Origin: Phycomyces nitens
Lineage: Eukaryota > Mucoromycota > Mucoromycetes > Mucorales > Phycomycetaceae
Direction: 5' to 3'
DNA: 64,000 bases
Assembly (NCBI GenBank): GCA_022702545.1
Contig: JAHRBC010000001.1
Coordinates: 9,796,001 to 9,860,000, forward strand
The notes beneath the pieces are model-generated. The model saw nothing but the letters and a program-made list of their open reading frames with translations. It did no database searches and was not told where the DNA came from. Made by a program: the position numbers and the translations under genes. Shown here in pieces: positions 58,959 through 64,000 of the stretch. Position 1 is the first letter of the stretch, and every line of letters starts with the position of its first letter.

Positions 58959-59159
58959 TGATTACTAATTTGGACAGGTTTTCAGCACTTTTATCGGCGC
59001 TTGCTGGGAGCAATAAATCGCCTTATATAGAATAAGGAAATCTGGCCATAGAATGGGTTTAAATTATAGCTGCTAAAACGAATTTGGAAATAATGGGTTT
59101 TGGAATACAGCAATTTTATTTAGAAAAAATATTGGGAAAATATTAGGGGGGTTCAACTT

Positions 59160-59210
59160 TTATTAGAATTAGAATTAGAATTAGGCCACTACTAGGCCAC
59201 TACTAGGCTT
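59160..59210. repeat. Short tandem repeats (AGAATT and CCACTACTAGG)
   Basis: Three copies of a 6-bp AGAATT unit run into two copies of an 11-bp GCCACTACTAG-type unit, in the subterminal part of the transposon. Subterminal repeats of CACTA-like elements can bind transposase; this is only a possibility. Confidence 0.6.
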
Positions 59211-59882
59211 TTACTTGGCCTTTGCTTGATACCTGTCCAGAATTTACCTGGCTACTTGGACTCCAGCAAGGTTCACTGACATGATATATGGACAAGCAAG
59301 GTTGCAGTGTAAAGAGCCAGGGTCACAGACAAACTATTCATATAACCACAGACAGAAATATCCATTGCTAGTATTGAAAAATGGCAAAAGTTAGTAGTTG
59401 TATTTACACTGATAATTATATAGTAAAATACCTTTGTTATGGATGAAGAATGATGCTGTTTTGTATGCCATTTCCTTGTCTAAAATGTAAACCATGTGTT
59501 AGTATGTGAAGTGTTTTAGCTTGCAGTGGCTTGTTTATTCATGTAAAAGCTTACCTCATAATGACAAGCACTTAATTAAAAGGATCTTGATTAATTAACA
59601 AGTACAAAAGTAATATATGGTTTATTTTATTTACCAGAACTGATCAGAAGCATGATTTGAGTATTCTCTATAAAACTAGAGTATTAATCATCAGTCATTA
59701 CAATTTTTGTTTGATGAGTAAGAAAAAAAGAGAAAAAAATCGACTAGTAAAAATAAGAAGAAAAGAAAAAAAATGCCAAGACAAAATTCAAAGTCAGAAA
59801 ACTATTTAAGTAATCATTGGTCTAATTGTTGACAGGCACCTTCTTTGGTTTTCTTTTTTCATTTACTCAACATCACTTTATA

Positions 59883-62800
59883 ATGGGAAAGGAAAAGTTA
59901 ACATATAATAAATGCTTGAGCAAAATTAAGCTCGTAAACCATTCTCTCGTCTGCCACATATGTTCGCAAGAGTGCAGTACATTGTATAATCTTCAGCGAC
60001 ACATTCAGGCCCATAATCCAGTTACCTCTTTGGATTCATCAACTGAAAATGTACTCGATCCCAACGCCACAAATATTCCCGATTCACAAAGAGAATTTAA
60101 TGTTGCGGAAGATGATCAAGAAGCAGCATTCCAAGCTGATCTTTCAGCCATGATTGAGGAAGAACAGGAAGAAGCCATGGGAGAGGATCTTTCATCTCTT
60201 AGAGAGAGAATTTTCAACATGGCATCATCAACAATTGACAGCAACAGGGAATCGGATCTTCCTACCTTGGCCTTTGAAGACTGCCAATCTCTTTTGGATT
60301 TTTCTGCTGCGTCTGGTGAATGGAATCGAAGCGTACCTCCCTTCTTTCCTTTCCAGAATCTCCAGACTTTAGTCTTGCAAGCCTTTGTCGACGGTGACGA
60401 CAGCATGATCTCTGTTTCCATGCTTACAAAGATCATGTATACTATCAATCTGCTGTTTGAGTTGAAGAAGAAAGCAGATGAGGCCAAAGCAGAGTTCAAG
60501 CTGCCAAAGGTCGGAACCTTGTTGAATTATCAGCACAACAAGTTCAACAAGGTTCCTCTGTTCCCTACGACTGTCAAGAAGGTTACCATCAAGGCCACCT
60601 CAAATTTGGGCTCAGGCATCACCGGCCAAGAAAAGACTGTAGATTGTCACTTCAATTTGCCTTCGGATCACATACGTCTTCTCTTGGCAAACCCTCAAAA
60701 GGCACCATATCTTTCGGCTCTCCCTGATTTCACCGAAGATCAGTGTCTTTCTGTCCAGCAAGGCGAAAAATGGAGAAGAAATCCTTTGTTCCAGCATCCC
60801 TTTGTACAAGCAAACGGCAAAGACTTCTGGGTTGGTGATGTTGTGGTGCTATCCAGTGGACAATCGGTTTTAGTCGAGAAGTTTTACCTCAGAAACACGC
60901 TCACTCTTTTTGATGGATTTCTTGTTGAACAAGGCTTTGACAGTGAAGGCCATCCTTTACATAAAGTACAAAGCTCTCCTGTCGCATACGAAACTAAGTA
61001 CCTGGATTCTGTTTGGCTCCCTCCTATGCTCTATAGTCATCCTAAGTACTGGATTTCCTCTGGTGAAGTATCTCTGAACCAAATGCACTATGGCCTGTTG
61101 TTCAAAAACCATCCTTTGCAAAAGCCGATATTCAACAGTGCCAACCAGTTCATTCGATATCAGAAGGCCATTGTCGCCCCACTTGCTATCTTTTCTGACG
61201 ATACCTCTGGAAATCTGACGAAAACTCATGGTATGTATGACAGTGTGCTGGTAAACTTCCCTGCCATGCCATATGGTATGAGAAACCGACGCGAAAACAA
61301 CTTCTTTGTCACCGCAGTTTCTCAACAAGCCGGATTCAAGTCGACGCATCTGATGCCCGTTCTCACTGCCGACCTCAAGTCCCTTGAAAATGGTGTTGAG
61401 ATGTACTCGTCAGTCTATAACGAGACTGTAACTGTCTGTGCTCCACTGCTCTTCGTTACGGCTGACAACGCCCGCCATGCTGAACTTGTTGGCTTGAAGC
61501 ACTCAACGTCCAATTTCCCTTGTAGAAAGTGCTACTACCGCAACTTGGGAAGAGTGTCTTTTGATGAGTTCAACTCTGATCATCTGGTTTGCCACTGTCC
61601 ACGCAGATCAAAGGAACATTTTGAGCTTGCTGCCGCTGACCCAACCCGCAAAGAGAAGGCAATTCCTGGTATCTTACCGAACATCGACGACCTTTACCTG
61701 GAAACAGAGAAGCCAACCGATAAGGCGCTTATTCTTGCTAATCTTGGATATAGTAATACCGGTACCGAAGACCTACTGTGTCTGCAGTCGTTCGATCCCG
61801 CCCTTGATACACCTGTAGAGATTTTGCATACTGTTGCTCTTGGAGTATGTAAATACCTTGTTAACCATTTGTTCAAGGAAGTTTTAAAGGGAAACACTGC
61901 TTCACAAGTAAAGTTATCTGATCTGTTGGAGCAAGAAAAAGGTTCTAGGGACTTTACAAGGACTTTCAGAAAGAAGCTTAGACATAGTGGATCTTACCTT
62001 GGCAAGGAGTTCAAGATTCTGGTGCAAGTTCTGCCGCCGATTCTTAATGCTGAATTCACAGACGACCCAAAAGTTTGTATGATTGCCAAGCCCTTTACAG
62101 AACTTGGTATTCTATCATCTTTACTGTTTGTTCGAGAGATAACCACTGACTTTGATCAATATCTCAACAACATCGATAATGCTGCTCGCCGTCTGGTCAA
62201 GTCCTTGCACGAATACGATGTCTATGCTAAGACCAAGTTCAGCCTGACCCTGAAGACCCACCTTCTGCTGCATCTTAAGGAAGACATCAAGAGGTTTGGT
62301 TGTGCTTTACATTTTGAGACCGAGAAAGGTGAACAATTTAACAAGTTCATCCGGACTCATTTGGTGTATTCGAACCGTCGTGCTGATAACAGGGATCTTA
62401 CCCATAAGTTTGGAAAGCAAGATATGCTCAGACACATTGCTAACGGAAGCTCATGGATTGACAGGACTACAAGAACTCGTGTACAAAGTGGACCCGGTAT
62501 ATCTGCCTTTTTTAATGATCAAGGAAGCAAATTTTCTGACAATTACTTTGGTAAACGTCAGGAATTTGTGGACAACAATCATGTAAACAGAAAGATTGTT
62601 GCTGGTGTCTCTGTCGCGTTTTCTTACAACCATGATGCCAACAGACTTTTTGCTGGAAAGGTGATGGAAAGTAATGGTGTTTTGTACATTCAGCATTACC
62701 AACTTTCCTCACCCAACCTGAACTTGGCAATAGTTGGCTGCCAAGCAACTGAACAATACTGCAAGTTGGAAGATGCTAGAATCGAATGCATGCTACATCT

Positions 62801-62891
62801 GACCTTAGGTGAGCGCCTTTCTCGCATCAACCTCTTCAAGTTTGGATCTTATCACTTCTTTTGCAAGAACTACTTCCGTTTTTTACTTTAA
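59883..62891 (+). CDS. DDE-type transposase with N-terminal C2H2 zinc finger (CACTA/Plavaka-like)
   Basis: Uninterrupted frame of 1,002 residues from the first ATG (MGKEKLTYNKCLSKIK); an open stretch before it has no ATG. Residues near 24-44 form a C2H2 finger: CHICSQECSTLYNLQRHIQAH minus its final position matches C-x2-C-x12-H-x3-H. An acidic region follows. The central domain has candidate catalytic acids at IFSDDTSGNLTKTHG and FVTADNARHAELVG, then the C-x2-C pair PCRKCYYRNLG and a CHCPR pair, the DTPVEILHTVALGVCKYL block, and a late HFETEKGEQFNKFIR segment that may supply the third acid. The 'D-N-x-x-H-x-E ... F-P-C-R-x-C ... D-x-x-x-x-x-H-x-x-x-L-G' order is that of CACTA/Plavaka-type transposases; the catalytic assignment is inference. 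It could alternatively be a domesticated gene, but the flanking inverted repeats argue for a mobile element. Confidence 0.75.
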   Translation: MGKEKLTYNKCLSKIKLVNHSLVCHICSQECSTLYNLQRHIQAHNPVTSLDSSTENVLDPNATNIPDSQREFNVAEDDQEAAFQADLSAMIEEEQEEAMGEDLSSLRERIFNMASSTIDSNRESDLPTLAFEDCQSLLDFSAASGEWNRSVPPFFPFQNLQTLVLQAFVDGDDSMISVSMLTKIMYTINLLFELKKKADEAKAEFKLPKVGTLLNYQHNKFNKVPLFPTTVKKVTIKATSNLGSGITGQEKTVDCHFNLPSDHIRLLLANPQKAPYLSALPDFTEDQCLSVQQGEKWRRNPLFQHPFVQANGKDFWVGDVVVLSSGQSVLVEKFYLRNTLTLFDGFLVEQGFDSEGHPLHKVQSSPVAYETKYLDSVWLPPMLYSHPKYWISSGEVSLNQMHYGLLFKNHPLQKPIFNSANQFIRYQKAIVAPLAIFSDDTSGNLTKTHGMYDSVLVNFPAMPYGMRNRRENNFFVTAVSQQAGFKSTHLMPVLTADLKSLENGVEMYSSVYNETVTVCAPLLFVTADNARHAELVGLKHSTSNFPCRKCYYRNLGRVSFDEFNSDHLVCHCPRRSKEHFELAAADPTRKEKAIPGILPNIDDLYLETEKPTDKALILANLGYSNTGTEDLLCLQSFDPALDTPVEILHTVALGVCKYLVNHLFKEVLKGNTASQVKLSDLLEQEKGSRDFTRTFRKKLRHSGSYLGKEFKILVQVLPPILNAEFTDDPKVCMIAKPFTELGILSSLLFVREITTDFDQYLNNIDNAARRLVKSLHEYDVYAKTKFSLTLKTHLLLHLKEDIKRFGCALHFETEKGEQFNKFIRTHLVYSNRRADNRDLTHKFGKQDMLRHIANGSSWIDRTTRTRVQSGPGISAFFNDQGSKFSDNYFGKRQEFVDNNHVNRKIVAGVSVAFSYNHDANRLFAGKVMESNGVLYIQHYQLSSPNLNLAIVGCQATEQYCKLEDARIECMLHLTLGERLSRINLFKFGSYHFFCKNYFRFLL

Positions 62892-63489
62892 ATCAATAAA
62901 ATTCTTTCTTCTTTGTCCTCTTTTTTTTTCAAAGTGCTTTTTAATTTCAGTTTGGGCTGTTAACTATTTCTATTGGCTATTTGTCAAAAAGTAACAGCGA
63001 GATTCAATTTTAGAAGTACCGACTCTCCCAAATTAGATTTATTTAGATTATTCTGAAAAACAGGCAATTTTCAGCTCAGAATTGACTTTTATAGGCAAAA
63101 AAACCTTGTTTTAAACTCAATGACCCTAAATTACCATATTTATACGAGAATTTCTTTTGGTGTGATATTCCTAGTCGATCTACCCTTTTTTGCATTGTAT
63201 TTTACGATACACAGACAGTTTGTGTCAGGGGAGATTGGCCACTTACAAACAACCAGTTTTATCTTTCATTATATTTTATAGTGGGTTTTATAGTATGTTT
63301 TAACAGTCCATCAAGGATGATTGTAGACTATGGCAAGGTAATTGTAGTTATTCTATGCAAACAAGCCTCCCTGGTTTGTTGTTTTTTTTTGGAGCAATAG
63401 ATTCTGAAAATTTTTATTTTTCGTTTTATTTGATAAAAAAATACATTTGCGCTATATATTCTAGTCTCTAGATTATTTCTTTGGTATAT
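62892..63489. other. Transposon right end and spacer
   Basis: Holds the transposase 3' region, the right inverted repeat and AT-rich spacer. No gene seen. Confidence 0.5.
63149..63169 (-). repeat. Right inverted repeat
   Basis: Exact 21-base reverse complement of 58938-58958, about 260 bp after the transposase stop. Confidence 0.85.
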
Positions 63490-64000
63490 CTATTCTACCA
63501 ATCGATATTTCTTGGTCGGCACCATCAACTGGTTCTTAATAGAGCCAGGATACTTACCTAGCTGAGAGAAAGCCAATACTGTCTAAAGTAAAAGAGAAGA
63601 TTGTTAGTAAATTATTTTTATATAAATCATTCATTCTTATACTTACATTTTTAATATAATAAACAGAATATTTGATAGACTCTCTGTAATATGTCAAAAA
63701 ATGATCATTGTCTAATAGATATATGTTAATATTTGTAGATAGGCAATATATAATACTAAAATATTGGTTCACTTACAAGATATAGTCGTTGGAATGGCCA
63801 GATAATTTCAATCGGGAATCCATAGAAGAGCATAGTAAGATGTCTGTGATAGATGTTATTAAAGAGAACATATTTATAATATAAAAGGTTTACCAGAATA
63901 TTATATTGAGATGGATAGAAAAATAGAATTTGCGGCTACATACAAAAGAGTGATTTAGTTAATAAAGAAGAGCTTTAGCATAATATGATCTTACCTTTGG
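63490..64000 (-). CDS. Possible 3' end of an intron-rich unrecognised gene
   Basis: The minus strand shows a regular series of GTAAG-type donors (near 63557, 63651, 63776, 63892 and 63978) and pyrimidine-TAG/CAG acceptors about 50 bp apart, separating exons of 25-70 bp. Readable pieces include FYGFPIEIIWPFQRLYL (hydrophobic, perhaps membrane-associated) and a last exon 63528-63490 reading LMVPTKKYRLVE before TAG. I could not join all exons in one frame, and the 5' end lies outside the window. No family was recognised; it may be a real gene cut by the window edge or a decayed one. Confidence 0.25.

Larger units (their letters stand above)
58938..63169 (+). mobile_element. DNA transposon with intact DDE-type transposase
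   Basis: A 4.2-kb unit bounded by a 21-bp inverted repeat (58938-58958 and 63149-63169) and containing one long open frame with no stop. The transposase resembles the large DDE proteins of the CACTA/Plavaka group. No target duplication could be matched at the two repeat ends, so the true termini may lie slightly further out. Confidence 0.7.

Noticed and set aside
59826..59882. Longer N-terminus for the transposase
   Set aside because: The stretch begins with TTG, not ATG, and encodes a phenylalanine-rich run; the first ATG is at 59883.
1..64000. tRNA, rRNA, CRISPR, bacterial promoters or operons
   Set aside because: No cloverleaf, rRNA or regularly spaced repeat array was seen; spliced genes show the sequence is eukaryotic.

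Overview
This is a gene-dense, AT-rich eukaryotic contig. Genes have many short (about 45-80 bp) GT-AG introns and alternate strands with short spacers. The gene set (Eaf1 of NuA4, Rrn6/TAF1C, Pol III Rpc7, Lsb1/Pin3-type SH3 protein, forkhead and bZIP regulators, a ceruloplasmin-type multicopper oxidase, a BK-type potassium channel) together with chromovirus-type LTR elements points to an early-diverging fungus, most likely Mucoromycota. This placement is inferred from gene content only; no marker gene fixes the species.

Layout, 1-45 kb (host genes): SAM methyltransferase (98-1046, -); Eaf1/Vid21 with a very long polyglutamine tail (3422-8094, -); Nup96/Nup145C-like nucleoporin without a Nup98 part (9441-11520, -); Rrn6/TAF1C-like Pol I factor with an apparent one-base frameshift (13393-16598, +); forkhead factor (20190-21445, -); Atf-type bZIP (22194-23123, +); acetylpolyamine amidohydrolase-type deacetylase (24326-25727, +); two-domain ceruloplasmin-type oxidase (26926-28041, +); BK/Slo-type K+ channel (28175-32768, -); Rpc7/Rpc31 (33595-34507, +); Yar1-like ankyrin protein (34665-35251, +); four-LIM protein (35696-37770, +); Lsb1/Pin3-like SH3 protein (38786-39801, -); F-box protein (40539-42095, +); WD40 protein (42389-45051, -).

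Layout, 45-64 kb (mobile-element zone): old degenerate relics (45-48.8 kb) are followed by a nested transposon stack. A minus-strand Ty3/gypsy chromovirus (3' LTR 48867-49242, pol to about 58.5 kb) was interrupted by a plus-strand Ty3/gypsy element (49856-55704, 151-bp LTRs, target duplication GGCTG). Both were later hit by further LTR insertions that survive as solo LTRs, each with its own 5-bp duplication: TGTAT, CCGAA and GCCTT. All ten nonsense codons I located inside the two pol/gag reading frames could arise by C-to-T change, seven of them as TGA (possible former CGA). To the right lies a DNA transposon with an intact 1,002-residue zinc-finger/DDE-type transposase (59883-62891) between 21-bp inverted repeats (58938-58958 and 63149-63169). 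The far right edge holds what may be the 3' end of an unrecognised, intron-rich minus-strand gene.

The host genes do not form one pathway; transcription and chromatin factors are frequent but this looks like ordinary fungal gene order. The most unusual items are the nested retrotransposon stack with its nonsense-codon pattern, the intact DDE element, the fungal BK-type channel beside a ceruloplasmin-type oxidase, and the free-standing Nup96-like gene.
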